DNA of 64,000 nucleotides. It comes from CAYMRL01 sp964398985 (GTDB lineage Bacteria > Deinococcota > Deinococci > Deinococcales > Trueperaceae). Shown in pieces: positions 25,641 through 34,189 of the stretch. How positions within the stretch are numbered: the stretch's first letter is position 1; each line of letters starts with the position of its first letter. Made by a program: the position numbers and the translations under genes. The notes below the pieces were generated by a model. That model saw nothing but the letters and a program-made list of their open reading frames with translations, was not told the origin of the DNA and searched no databases. The stretch lies in NCBI GenBank assembly GCA_964398985.1, contig CAYNOS010000006.1, positions 1-64,000 on the forward strand, written 5' to 3'.

Positions 25641-26117
25641 GTGTTCGAGGACTCGCCCGAGGGATTCATGGCGCGCTGGCGTGCCCACGCCGTCGACGTC
25701 GAGTTCTTCGCCAAGACCGAGGGCAGCCCCCTGATCGAGTGTCGCGTCGGCGACGTCGTCCTTCAACTCTTCGAGCGAACCGGGCCTTATCTGGCGCATC
25801 CCGGCAGCGGGCGGCTGATCGTCAACCCGATAGCCACCAGCCTCGGCGTCGAGAGCGAGCCGGTGGCTCCAACCTTGGAGGTCGACGCGGTCAGCCGCAT
25901 CAAGGCCGCGGGGCGGGTCCTGGAGGTCGATGGCCGCGTCGCGGTGATCGACGCCGGCATGCCGCTGGTCGTCTACAGCCTCGACCCGCTCCCGCCCGAG
26001 GTCACAGCCGGCGCCAGCGTCAACTTCGAGAGCCTGCCGCCGCTGCACGGCTTCGTGATGCCCGCGACCAGCAGCGCGCGGCGCCGCGACGGGCGTAGCA
26101 CCGACGAGGATATCTGA
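25641..26117 (+). CDS. Hypothetical protein (158 aa)
   Basis: Not recognised. Starts MFEDSPEGFMARWRAHAVDVEF, soluble, beta-rich in the middle (RVGDVVLQLFER, RVLEVDGRVAVIDAGMPLVV), with a basic/acidic tail. The centre has the rhythm of an OB-type or small-molecule-binding barrel, but no motif supports this. GTG start is backed by the leaderless -10 box. Precedes the DUF512 gene by 28 bases. Confidence 0.7.
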   Translation: MFEDSPEGFMARWRAHAVDVEFFAKTEGSPLIECRVGDVVLQLFERTGPYLAHPGSGRLIVNPIATSLGVESEPVAPTLEVDAVSRIKAAGRVLEVDGRVAVIDAGMPLVVYSLDPLPPEVTAGASVNFESLPPLHGFVMPATSSARRRDGRSTDEDI

Positions 26118-26131
26118 GAAGGGCCGTCTGC

Positions 26132-26137
26132 TAGACT
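26132..26137 (+). promoter_or_regulatory. Candidate -10 box (TAGACT) for DUF512 gene
   Basis: TAGACT ends eight bases before the GTG at 26146; the transcript would be leaderless or start one base early. Confidence 0.4.
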
Positions 26138-26145
26138 GCTCAGCC

Positions 26146-27561
26146 GTGCCGCGAGTCGTCCTCAGCCGCCAGCAACGCCCGCCTCTCGCCGTCACCCCGG
26201 CCAAGGTGCTGAGCGTCGCGCCGCTCTCGCCAGCCGCCGTTGCGGGAGTGCAGCCGGGCTGGGAGCTCCTGACGGTCAACGGCGCCGCCATCCCCGACGT
26301 GCTCGCGTACCGCCGCGAGCTGTCTGCCGGCAGGGCCACGCTCGAGGTCAGACCCGGCCCCGAAGGGCAGAGCAGCGTCTTCGAGGTCGACTGGGAGGAG
26401 CCCGGACTCGAGTTCGAGGACGTGATCTTCGACGGCATCCGGTTGTGCGCCAACCACTGCGACTTCTGCTACATCCACCAGATGCCGAAAGGCATGCGCA
26501 AGAGCCTCTACATCATGGACGACGACTTCAGGACCAGCTTCCTGTACGGCTCGTTCGTGACCCTCTCCAACCTCGGCGAGGAGGACTTGGAGCGCATCGT
26601 CGACGAGCATCTCAGCCCGCTCTACGTGTCGGTCCACACCGTCGACGAGGACCTCAGGGCCGACCTGATGAAGTGGTGGCCCAACAAGGTTGCCTACACC
26701 GAAGCCACCAGCATCAGGAAGATGCTCGAACGCCTCGACTCGATCGACCTGTACACGCAGTTGGTGCTCGTGCCGGGTCGCAACGATGGTGACAGGCTCG
26801 ATGACACGATCGCCTACCTCTCGTCGCTGCCCAACGTGAAGTCGCTCGCCGCCGTGCCGGTCGGCCTCACCGGCCACCGCTCGCACCTGGCGCACGTCGA
26901 CAGCTACGAGCGGGCCTCGGCCGCCGACGTCCTGGAACGCATCGGGACCTGGCAGGAGCGCTTGCTGGCGGAGCGCGGAACGCGCTTCGTGTTCGCGTCG
27001 GACGAGTTCTACCTGACCGCACACCGACCGCTGCCGTCCGCCGAGGCCTACGAGGGTTACCCGATGCTCGAGAACGGGGTCGGGATGGTGAGGGACTTCC
27101 TGACCGCCGAGCTGCCCGACCTGCCGAGCGCCGTGCCCGAGCCGGTCAAGGTGCTCGTCGCCACCGGCCGGCTGTTCGCGCCGGTCCTGCGCGAGGCGCT
27201 CGCCCCGTTGGCTGCCGTGGCCGGCCTCGCAGTCGAGGTTCGGGAGCTGACCAATCGCACCTTCGGCAGCGTCACCACGGTGGCCGGCCTGCTGGCCGGA
27301 CGCGACGTTCTCGCCGGCGTGGCGCCGGGCGAAGCCGACCTGCTGCTGCTGTCACCCAACATGTTCAAGTACGGGACCGAGACGATGCTCGACGACCGCA
27401 CCCGCTCCGACCTGGAGAGCGAACTCGGGATGCGCGTCGCGGTCGGTGGCAAGAACCTCGGCGAGTTGTTCGAGACGGTGCTGGGTGGACGGCCCGCGAG
27501 CGAGCTGCCGAGCTTCGGGTTCTCGACCCACGCGATCAAGGAAGCGGCCAAGCAGCACTGA
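26146..27561 (+). CDS. PDZ, radical-SAM-like and DUF512 protein
   Basis: 471-residue protein of the DUF512 family. A short PDZ-like domain at about residues 15-65 (VLSVAPLSPAAVAGVQPGWELL), then CANHCDFCYIHQMPKGMRKS near residue 100, a radical-SAM cluster motif (CxxxCxxC), and a DUF512 region in the last third (VRELTNRTFGSVTTVAGLLAGRD). Reaction unknown. The family is often found near der in other genomes; here der is 12 kb away. Followed by the prenyltransferase 34 bases on. Confidence 0.87.
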   Translation: MPRVVLSRQQRPPLAVTPAKVLSVAPLSPAAVAGVQPGWELLTVNGAAIPDVLAYRRELSAGRATLEVRPGPEGQSSVFEVDWEEPGLEFEDVIFDGIRLCANHCDFCYIHQMPKGMRKSLYIMDDDFRTSFLYGSFVTLSNLGEEDLERIVDEHLSPLYVSVHTVDEDLRADLMKWWPNKVAYTEATSIRKMLERLDSIDLYTQLVLVPGRNDGDRLDDTIAYLSSLPNVKSLAAVPVGLTGHRSHLAHVDSYERASAADVLERIGTWQERLLAERGTRFVFASDEFYLTAHRPLPSAEAYEGYPMLENGVGMVRDFLTAELPDLPSAVPEPVKVLVATGRLFAPVLREALAPLAAVAGLAVEVRELTNRTFGSVTTVAGLLAGRDVLAGVAPGEADLLLLSPNMFKYGTETMLDDRTRSDLESELGMRVAVGGKNLGELFETVLGGRPASELPSFGFSTHAIKEAAKQH

Positions 27562-27583
27562 GACCGGCGCGGTGGTCGCGGCG

Positions 27584-27589
27584 TAACAT
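27584..27589 (+). promoter_or_regulatory. Candidate leaderless -10 box (TAACAT)
   Basis: TAACAT ends six bases before the GTG of the prenyltransferase gene at 27596. Confidence 0.45.
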
Positions 27590-27595
27590 GCGCGG

Positions 27596-28492
27596 GTGAC
27601 AGCACGCGCCCCGAGCCGCCCGCGCCGGCTCGTCGACTACCTCGCGCTGGTGAAGATCGAGCACACGCTGTTCGCTCTGCCGTTCGCCTACGCCGCCATG
27701 TTGTTGGCGGCCGCCGGCTGGCCCGGCTGGCGCACGGCGCTGCTGGTCACGTTGGCGATGGTGGGTGCCCGCACCGCCGCCATGGCCGCCAACCGCGTCA
27801 TCGACGCCGCCATTGACGCTCGCAACCCGCGCACCGCCGGCCGCGAGATCCCGAGCGGCAAGCTGACGCGCTTCGACGGGGTGGTCGTCGCCGCCCTCGG
27901 CGTCGCCGCGCTCGTGTATGCGGGAGCCGCGCTCAACCGCCTGACGTTGGCGCTGTTGCCGGTGGCGCTGGCGTTCCTCATCGCCTACCCGTACACCAAG
28001 CGCTTCACCTGGGCTTGCCATCTATGGCTGGGCGTGACCATCGGCGCAGCCGCAGCCGGTGGCTACATCGCGGTCACCGGCGCCTTCGACACCACGGCCG
28101 TGCTGCTGTGGATCGCGGTGGGCTGCTGGGTGGCCGGCTTCGACGTGGTGTACGCCCTGCTCGACCGCGAGTTCGACGTGCGCGCCGGCCTCCACAGCAT
28201 CCCCGTTCGCTTCGGAGCGGACGGCGCCAAAGCCGCCGCCGGCCTCCTGTACGCCTTGGCGCTGGGGGCGTTGCTGCTGGTGTGGGCCGCCTACGACCAG
28301 GCCGCGACCGGCGCCCACCTCGCCTGGCCCTATCCGGCCGCGATCGCGGTGATGGCGCTCCTTCTGACCTGGCAGCTGAGGGTGCTGTTCGCCGGCGGCG
28401 CCGCGGCGGCCCTCGCAGCGTTCAACGCCAACTTGGTCGTTTCGCCGCTGATACTGACCGGCGTGGTCCTCGGTCTCCGTCTCGCTGGCTGA
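27596..28492 (+). CDS. UbiA-family prenyltransferase (MqnP/MenA-like)
   Basis: 298-residue integral membrane enzyme with about eight helices. The first Asp-rich motif is NRVIDAAIDARNPRT near residue 65 and the second is DVVYALLDREFDVRAG near residue 185; these bind Mg-prenyl diphosphate. The sequence resembles 4-hydroxybenzoate polyprenyltransferases, the form used as MqnP in futalosine-type menaquinone synthesis. With mqnD and menG here, MqnP is the likeliest role (inference). Confidence 0.88.
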   Translation: MTARAPSRPRRLVDYLALVKIEHTLFALPFAYAAMLLAAAGWPGWRTALLVTLAMVGARTAAMAANRVIDAAIDARNPRTAGREIPSGKLTRFDGVVVAALGVAALVYAGAALNRLTLALLPVALAFLIAYPYTKRFTWACHLWLGVTIGAAAAGGYIAVTGAFDTTAVLLWIAVGCWVAGFDVVYALLDREFDVRAGLHSIPVRFGADGAKAAAGLLYALALGALLLVWAAYDQAATGAHLAWPYPAAIAVMALLLTWQLRVLFAGGAAAALAAFNANLVVSPLILTGVVLGLRLAG

Positions 28493-28523
28493 AGGTTTTC
28501 TGCAATGTTCGCTGCCATTACCT

Positions 28524-28549
28524 GCACAGCAGGGGTGTGCGCATAGTAT
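28524..28549 (+). promoter_or_regulatory. Promoter and candidate operator of the peptide ABC operon
   Basis: TAGTAT (28544-28549) is the -10. Directly upstream GCACA-7-TGTGC (28524-28540) is an inverted repeat filling the spacer, where a repressor would block RNA polymerase. The transcript would carry a leader of about 105 nt ending in AGGAGG. Confidence 0.4.
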
Positions 28550-28661
28550 CTTCGTAACAAGACCAGCGGCGGACTACCGCGAGGGCGCCCGCTAGTGGGT
28601 GTGTTGCGCGGACTCCAAGACGTCCGATGCTGTGCTTGTCCAAGTCCCGAAGGAGGAATTG

Positions 28662-30185
28662 ATGTCAAACCGTTACTCGAGGGTACTGCTGGCCGTTCTC
28701 GTAGGCGCCCTGCTGAGCGCCGCCGCGTTCGGCCAAAACCTGGTCGTGGCCCAAGGCACCGACCCCGTAACGCTCGACCCTCACAATTCGACCGACTCGC
28801 CCACCGCGACGGTCCTCAGCCACCTCTACGAGACGCTGTTCGAGCTCACCCCGAACGGTGAGATCGTCCCGCTGCTCGCCACCGGCGCCGAGATGTCCGC
28901 CGACGGCATGAGCTGGACGGTCACCCTGCGCGAAGGCGTCACCTTCCACAACGGCGACCCCTTCAACGCCGAGGTGGTCAAGTACAGCATCGACCGCTTC
29001 CTCGAGCCCACCAACGCGTTCTCGTTCGCGTTCCTGCTCAACACCGTCGAAGAGGTCGAGGTCGTCGACGACTATACCGTCGTCTTCCACCTCCGGTCGA
29101 CCTTCGCCCCCTTCCTGGCGCACCTGACGCACACCTCGATCGGGATGGTCAACCCGAACGTCGTGCCGCACGACCGCAACGCGTTCGACGAGAACAACCC
29201 CGTCGGCACCGGCCCGTTCCGCTTCGCCGGCTGGCAGCGCGGCGAGCGCGTCGACCTCGAGCGCAACCCCGACTACTGGGGCGAGCAGCCCGGCGTCGGC
29301 AGCGTCAGCTTCCTCAACGTCCCCGAGGACACCACCCGCATGGCGATGGTCGAGACCGGCCAGGCCCACGTGGCCGTACGCGTGCCGCCGCAGGACGTCG
29401 CCCGCCTCGATGCCAACCCCAACGTCACGATCCACAACGTCTCCGGTTTGAGGACCATCTACATCTACTTCAACCACCTCATGGAGCCCTTCGACGACGT
29501 CCGCGTGCGCCAGGCGCTCAACTACGCCGTCGACAAGGAAGAGATCGTCGAGTTCGTGATGGGCGGCGCCGCCCGCGTCAGCGATGCTCCGGTCGCTCCG
29601 GGCATCTTCGGTTACACGCCGGTCGGTCCTTACGAGTACGACCCCGAGCGCGCCCGCCAGCTCCTCGCCGAAGCCGGCTTCTCCGATGGCTTGACGATCG
29701 AGCTGTGGAGCCCGACCGGCCGCTACCCGCAGGACATCCAGGTCACTCAGGCGATCCAGGGGCAGCTGGCCGAGGTCGGAGTCACGGCCGAGATCACCAG
29801 CATCGACTGGGCCGCGTACCTCGAAGCGACCTCGCAGCCGGCCGAAAGCACCCGCGTGCCCGTGGCCCTGCTCGGCTGGGGCACCGTCACCGGTGACTCG
29901 GACTACGGCCTCTACGCGCTGTTCCACAGCAGCCAAGCTCCGAACCCGAACCGTGCCTTCTACAGCAACAACATGGTCGACTCGTTGCTCGACGAGGCGC
30001 GCACCAGCCCGGACACCAACCTGCGTCAGCAGCTCTACGCAGACGCGATGGAGATCATCTGGAACGACGCTCCGTGGCTGTTCCTATACAGCGAGAGCCA
30101 GGTCGTCGCCATCCGCGACGACGTCAACGGCTTCGTCGTGCACCCGACCGAACGCTTCCTTGCCAACAACGCCTCGTTCCGCTAA
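28662..30185 (+). CDS. Peptide/nickel ABC transporter substrate-binding protein (family 5)
   Basis: 507-residue exported binding protein. Signal peptide MSNRYSRVLLAVLVGALLSA ends at AAAFGQN. The mature part has the SBP_bac_5 landmarks: TDPVTLDPHNSTDSPTATVL, the SIDRFLEP segment, NNPVGTGPFRF, NPDYWGEQPGVG, and VRQALNYAVDKEEIV. No lipobox cysteine, so it may be free or anchored another way. Start fixed by AGGAGG (28651-28656). Two permease genes follow after a structured gap; ligand is a short peptide or other small solute. Confidence 0.94.
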   Translation: MSNRYSRVLLAVLVGALLSAAAFGQNLVVAQGTDPVTLDPHNSTDSPTATVLSHLYETLFELTPNGEIVPLLATGAEMSADGMSWTVTLREGVTFHNGDPFNAEVVKYSIDRFLEPTNAFSFAFLLNTVEEVEVVDDYTVVFHLRSTFAPFLAHLTHTSIGMVNPNVVPHDRNAFDENNPVGTGPFRFAGWQRGERVDLERNPDYWGEQPGVGSVSFLNVPEDTTRMAMVETGQAHVAVRVPPQDVARLDANPNVTIHNVSGLRTIYIYFNHLMEPFDDVRVRQALNYAVDKEEIVEFVMGGAARVSDAPVAPGIFGYTPVGPYEYDPERARQLLAEAGFSDGLTIELWSPTGRYPQDIQVTQAIQGQLAEVGVTAEITSIDWAAYLEATSQPAESTRVPVALLGWGTVTGDSDYGLYALFHSSQAPNPNRAFYSNNMVDSLLDEARTSPDTNLRQQLYADAMEIIWNDAPWLFLYSESQVVAIRDDVNGFVVHPTERFLANNASFR

Positions 30186-30227
30186 GCGGTAGCGAAGGCG
30201 TCAACAGCGCGTAAGGTCTGAACACCT

Positions 30228-30282
30228 CCCGCCTGGCGGCGGGGACTCAAGGGACCCAGCGATTCGGTTCCCTCCCCGCCGC
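30228..30282 (+). promoter_or_regulatory. Two mutually exclusive hairpins between binding protein and permeases
   Basis: CCCGCC/GGCGGG with loop TGGC (30228-30243) competes with a longer 10-bp stem GCGGCGGGGA (30236-30245) with TCCCCGCCGC (30273-30282). They share bases 30236-30243, so only one can form. There is no T-run, so this looks like an mRNA stabiliser or attenuator that makes the binding protein more abundant than the permeases. The rest of the 158-base gap holds no gene. Confidence 0.5.
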
Positions 30283-30343
30283 GGGCGTGAGCGCCTGCAA
30301 GCGCAAGAACTATCTAAACGTCAGATCTCCTATGAGGTGACTT

Positions 30344-31264
30344 GTGCTCCAGTACACGATCAGGCGCGCCCTGGTCGCACTCCCGACCTTGTTCGGGGTC
30401 CTCATCATCGTGTTCGCGATGGTGCGCCTCGCGCCCGGCGACCCGGCCGTGCTGATGGCCGGCGAGTTCGCCGATGCCGTCACGATCGAGCGGATCCGTG
30501 TCCGCTTCGGACTCGACCGTTCGCCCGTCGAGCAGTTCGGGCTTTTCATCGGTGGCATCGCGCAGGGCGACCTGGGGCGGTCGACACGCACCGACAGGTT
30601 GGTAACGCAGGACTTGGCGACGTACTTCCCCAACACGCTGGAGTTGGCGCTCGGCGCGATGATCGTGGCGCTCGCCATCGGGATACCGGCGGGGGTGCTG
30701 TCTGCGGTGCGACCCAACGGCGCCGTCGACTTCGTAGTAACGACCGTCGCGCTGCTTGGCGTCTCGATGCCGGTCTTCTGGTTCGGGCTCTTGGCGATTC
30801 TGATCTTCTCGGTCCAACTCGGCTGGTTCCCGGTCGCCGGACGCGGCACGTTCACGCACCTGGTGCTGCCGGCGATCACGCTGGGAGTGTCGAGCACCGC
30901 GATCATCGCGCGCATGACGCGCTCCTCGATGCTCGAAGTGCTCAACCAGGACCTGGTTCGCACCGCGCGTGCCAAGGGCCTGAAAGAGTCCGGCGTGGTG
31001 TTGAAGCACGCCTTGCGCAACGCTCTCGTGCCGGTCGTCACAGTGGTGGGACTGCAGTTCGGCTCGCTGATGGCCGGAGCCGTCATCACCGAGACCGTGT
31101 TCACCTGGCCTGGCATCGGGCGTCTGCTCGTCGACTCGATCCGCGCCCGCGACTACCCGGTGGTCCAGGGTGCGGTGCTGTTGATCGCCGTGTCGTTCGT
31201 GGTGGTCAACCTCCTCGTCGACCTGGTGTACGGGTTCATCGATCCGAGGATCCGCTATGACTGA
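30344..31264 (+). CDS. ABC transporter permease DppB/OppB type
   Basis: 306-residue inner-membrane permease with six helices. N terminus YTIRRALVALPTLFGVLIIVF is the OppB/DppB opening, and the ATPase-contact EAA loop is near residues 205-225 (ARAKGLKESGVVLKHALRNAL). GTG start with GAGGTG just upstream. Overlaps the next permease by eight bases. Confidence 0.94.
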   Translation: MLQYTIRRALVALPTLFGVLIIVFAMVRLAPGDPAVLMAGEFADAVTIERIRVRFGLDRSPVEQFGLFIGGIAQGDLGRSTRTDRLVTQDLATYFPNTLELALGAMIVALAIGIPAGVLSAVRPNGAVDFVVTTVALLGVSMPVFWFGLLAILIFSVQLGWFPVAGRGTFTHLVLPAITLGVSSTAIIARMTRSSMLEVLNQDLVRTARAKGLKESGVVLKHALRNALVPVVTVVGLQFGSLMAGAVITETVFTWPGIGRLLVDSIRARDYPVVQGAVLLIAVSFVVVNLLVDLVYGFIDPRIRYD

Positions 31265-32318
31265 CGCGAACGCCCAGGGACGGACGGCCGAGCGCCGCCC
31301 TCGCTGGCGCAGACGGCTGTTCGCCAGCCCGCTGGCCAAGGTCGGATTCGCCATCATCGCCACCTTCCTGGTGGTGGTCATGCTGGCTCCGTTCATCGCC
31401 CCTTACACCGCGATCCAGCAGAACCTGAGGGCGAGCTACGTGCCGCCGGGGACCGGCGTCAGCTGGCGCGGACCGGACGGCCAGTTCGGTCTGTGGGTGA
31501 ACCCGGTGTCGCGCTCGCCCGCCGCCGGCCTGCAGGTCGACAGTACGGTGGCCTACCCGGTGAAGCTCTTCGTCCCAGGGGCCAGCTGGTCGTGGTTCGG
31601 CGGTCTCGTGAAGAGCGACAGGCACCTGTTCGGCGTCGACGGCCCGGTGCGCTTCCACCTGCTCGGCACCGACGAGCAGGGCCGCGACATCTTCTCGCGA
31701 CTGGTGCACGGCGCCTGGATCTCGATGTTCATCGGGCTGATCTCGGTGGCCATCGGAGTTGGCGTCGGCGTGCCTCTCGGGGCGATTAGCGGCTTCTTCG
31801 GTGGCGCCACCGACTTGATCGTCCAGCGGGTGATCGACACGCTGCTGGCGTTCCCGGGCATCCTGCTGGCGATCGTGCTGATCGCGACCTTCGGGACCGG
31901 CCTGGTGAACCTGATGATCGCCGTCGGTATCGCTTCGATACCCATCTACGCGCGTCTGATCCGCGGCTCGGTCTTGGCGGTCAAGAACCACGAGTACGTC
32001 GAGGCCGCCGGAGCCCTGGGACGCAAGCGCCTGTCCACTTTGTTCCGGCATGTGCTGCCGAACACGTTGGCGCCGATCATCGTCCAGTCGAGCCTGCAGA
32101 TGGCGGTGGCGATCCTGTTCGCGGCCGGGCTGGGGTTCCTCGGCCTCGGCGCTCAGCCGCCTCAGCCCGAGTGGGGGTTGATGCTCTCCAGGGGGCGCGA
32201 GTACCTCGCCGTCGCACCGCACGTCGCGACGTTCCCCGGCCTCGCGATCATGCTGGTGGTGTTCGGCTTCAACCTGGTAGGCGACGCCCTGCGCGACGCG
32301 CTCGATCCCAGGCGCTGA
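31257..32318 (+). CDS. ABC transporter permease DppC/OppC type, long periplasmic loop
   Basis: 353-residue permease. The N-terminal helix (AKVGFAIIATFLVVVMLAP near residues 22-42) is followed by an unusually long loop of about 100 residues before the core HLLGTDEQGRDIFSRLVHG; typical DppC proteins are about 300. EAA loop VEAAGALGRKRLSTLFRHVLPN near residue 248. Forms a heterodimer with the preceding permease. No ATPase genes follow; the ATPases must be encoded elsewhere. Confidence 0.93.
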   Translation: MTDANAQGRTAERRPRWRRRLFASPLAKVGFAIIATFLVVVMLAPFIAPYTAIQQNLRASYVPPGTGVSWRGPDGQFGLWVNPVSRSPAAGLQVDSTVAYPVKLFVPGASWSWFGGLVKSDRHLFGVDGPVRFHLLGTDEQGRDIFSRLVHGAWISMFIGLISVAIGVGVGVPLGAISGFFGGATDLIVQRVIDTLLAFPGILLAIVLIATFGTGLVNLMIAVGIASIPIYARLIRGSVLAVKNHEYVEAAGALGRKRLSTLFRHVLPNTLAPIIVQSSLQMAVAILFAAGLGFLGLGAQPPQPEWGLMLSRGREYLAVAPHVATFPGLAIMLVVFGFNLVGDALRDALDPRR

Positions 32319-32372
32319 AGGAAGCGTGAGGGTGGGCGCGCCCGCGCTTCATGCGCGGCAGCGGCAAGCTGA

Positions 32373-32378
32373 TAGCCT
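32373..32378 (+). promoter_or_regulatory. Candidate leaderless -10 box (TAGCCT)
   Basis: TAGCCT ends six bases before the ATG of the LON-domain gene at 32385. Confidence 0.45.
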
Positions 32379-32384
32379 TAAGGC

Positions 32385-33041
32385 ATGTCCGAGCTCCCGA
32401 TCTTCCCGCTGGACGTCGTGGTCTTCCCAGGGATGACCGTGCCGGTGAGCGTGCGCGAGGAGCGGTACAAGAGGCTCGTGAAGCTGGTCCTCGAGCAGCC
32501 GCAGGAGCCGAAGCGCTTCATCACCGTGATGGCTGACGACGAGGCCGTCATCCGTGACACGCCGGTTAAGCTCGCCCGCTACGGCACGCTCGTCAACGTG
32601 CTCAGCGTCGAGGAGACGAGCGAGGGCTACGACTTGCTGGCGCACGGCCAGGAGCGTTACGAGATCAAGGTCTCGCGTCACGAAGACGTCGCCGAGCCCG
32701 GCGGGTCAGCGCGGCCGCTCTACTTCGCCGAGGAGCTGCCGGCGCCGGTCGAGCGCAGCGATCCCAACGCGGAAGCCATCGCCGCCTGGGACGCCATCGA
32801 CACCTTCAGGGATTACGCCAAGACGTTGTTCAAGCTCGACAGCGCTGCGGAGATCGACGTCCACCTGCCACAAGACCCCTTCTACCAGGCGTCGTTCGTG
32901 TGCGCCAACATCCGCGTGCCGGCCGCGTCGAAGCAACCCCTGCTCGAGGCACCGTCGCTGACTGCGCGCTTCGATCTGGCACGCGACCTCATGTTGCGCC
33001 GCCTGGAAAGGAAACCGCGAGTCAGGCGCGGCAGCGCTTGA
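32385..33041 (+). CDS. LON substrate-binding domain protein
   Basis: 218-residue stand-alone LON N-terminal domain. It begins MSELPIFPLDVVVFPGMTVPVSVREERYK, the PUA-like start of Lon proteases, and has no ATPase or Ser-Lys protease part. Such proteins are widespread and poorly understood; cereblon is a distant relative. The truD start overlaps its stop as TTGA. Confidence 0.9.
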   Translation: MSELPIFPLDVVVFPGMTVPVSVREERYKRLVKLVLEQPQEPKRFITVMADDEAVIRDTPVKLARYGTLVNVLSVEETSEGYDLLAHGQERYEIKVSRHEDVAEPGGSARPLYFAEELPAPVERSDPNAEAIAAWDAIDTFRDYAKTLFKLDSAAEIDVHLPQDPFYQASFVCANIRVPAASKQPLLEAPSLTARFDLARDLMLRRLERKPRVRRGSA

Positions 33042-34165
33042 GCGAGAGTCCGGAAACGGCCGACACACCGCCGGCCGACCTGACGTGGGCCGACCAACGC
33101 CTACGGTTCAGCTGGCAGAGCCTGCCCTTCGTAACACCGGAACTACCCGGGTTGGGCGGGCGCGTGCGAGCCTCGCCGGAGGACTTTCGTGTCGAGGAGC
33201 TGCCTGCCTACCTGCCGCAGGGGACCGGTTCGCATCTGTACCTCAAGGTCGAGAAGCGCGCGCTCACGACCCGCGAGCTGGTCTCCGCACTGATGAGGGC
33301 CGGCGTCGACGAGCGCGCCATCGGCGTCGCCGGACTCAAGGACAAGCACGCCGTCACCGTCCAGTGGCTCAGTCTGCCCAAGAGCTCGGAGGCTGCCGCC
33401 GACGCGTTGACGGAGCTGCCGGGAGTGCGGATCCTGGAGCGCTCGTATCACAAGAACAAGCTCGCCATCGGGCATCTGCACGGGAACCGTTTCGAGGTCG
33501 TCGTGCGCGACGTCGCCGCGGACGGAGCCGAGCGCGCGGCACGGATCCTCGAGCGTCTGGCGGTCGTCGGCGCCCCCAACTGGTTCGGCCCGCAGCGCTT
33601 CGGCCGCTTCGGAGCCAACGCCGTGGACGGTCTCAAGGTGCTCAGGGGCGAGAGCGTGCCCGGCGGGCATCGGCTGCGGCGCTTCTTCGTCTCGGCGTTG
33701 CAGTCGCTGCTGTTCAACGAGATGCTCGCTGGGCGCATCGGCGCGGGGCTCTATCGGCGGGTGGTCGCCGGCGACTGGGCGCGCAAGCATGCGACCGGCG
33801 GCACCTTCGAGGTGATCGACGAGGCGGCCGAGAGCGCCAGAGCCGAGCGTCTCGAGATCAGCGCGACGCTGCCGCTGCACGGCCGCAAGGTGAAGCTCAG
33901 CTCCGGGCGCGCGGGCGAGCTCGAGCGCGCCACCCTGGAGTCTTTCGGTCTGCGCTGGGCCGAGTTCGGCTCACGTCGCGGCGACCGTCGCAGCAGCCGG
34001 ATGCTGGTCACCGCTGCGACCGTCGCAGAGCTCGAGCCGGGCGCGGTGAAGCTGGCGTTCTCGCTGCCGAAAGGCTCTTACGCCACCGCGGTGCTGCGCG
34101 AGGTCCTCAAGGTCGACGTCGACGAGCCCGCGAGCGCACCCGCAGACGACGACGTCGACGAGTAG
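33038..34165 (+). CDS. truD: tRNA pseudouridine(13) synthase TruD
   Basis: Isomerises uridine 13 of tRNA to pseudouridine. The 375-residue protein holds the catalytic-Asp motif GLKDKHAVTVQWLS near residue 103, the RFGRFG segment near residue 186, and the TruD core ARKHATGG. TTG at 33038, overlapping the preceding stop, is the best start because conserved sequence (GLGGRVRASPEDFRVEELP) begins about 35 residues later; a longer frame upstream is a shadow of the LON gene. A low-complexity acidic tail ends the protein. Confidence 0.92.
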   Translation: MSESPETADTPPADLTWADQRLRFSWQSLPFVTPELPGLGGRVRASPEDFRVEELPAYLPQGTGSHLYLKVEKRALTTRELVSALMRAGVDERAIGVAGLKDKHAVTVQWLSLPKSSEAAADALTELPGVRILERSYHKNKLAIGHLHGNRFEVVVRDVAADGAERAARILERLAVVGAPNWFGPQRFGRFGANAVDGLKVLRGESVPGGHRLRRFFVSALQSLLFNEMLAGRIGAGLYRRVVAGDWARKHATGGTFEVIDEAAESARAERLEISATLPLHGRKVKLSSGRAGELERATLESFGLRWAEFGSRRGDRRSSRMLVTAATVAELEPGAVKLAFSLPKGSYATAVLREVLKVDVDEPASAPADDDVDE

Positions 34166-34189
34166 ACCGCTGGGCGTCTCGCTGCCGGA

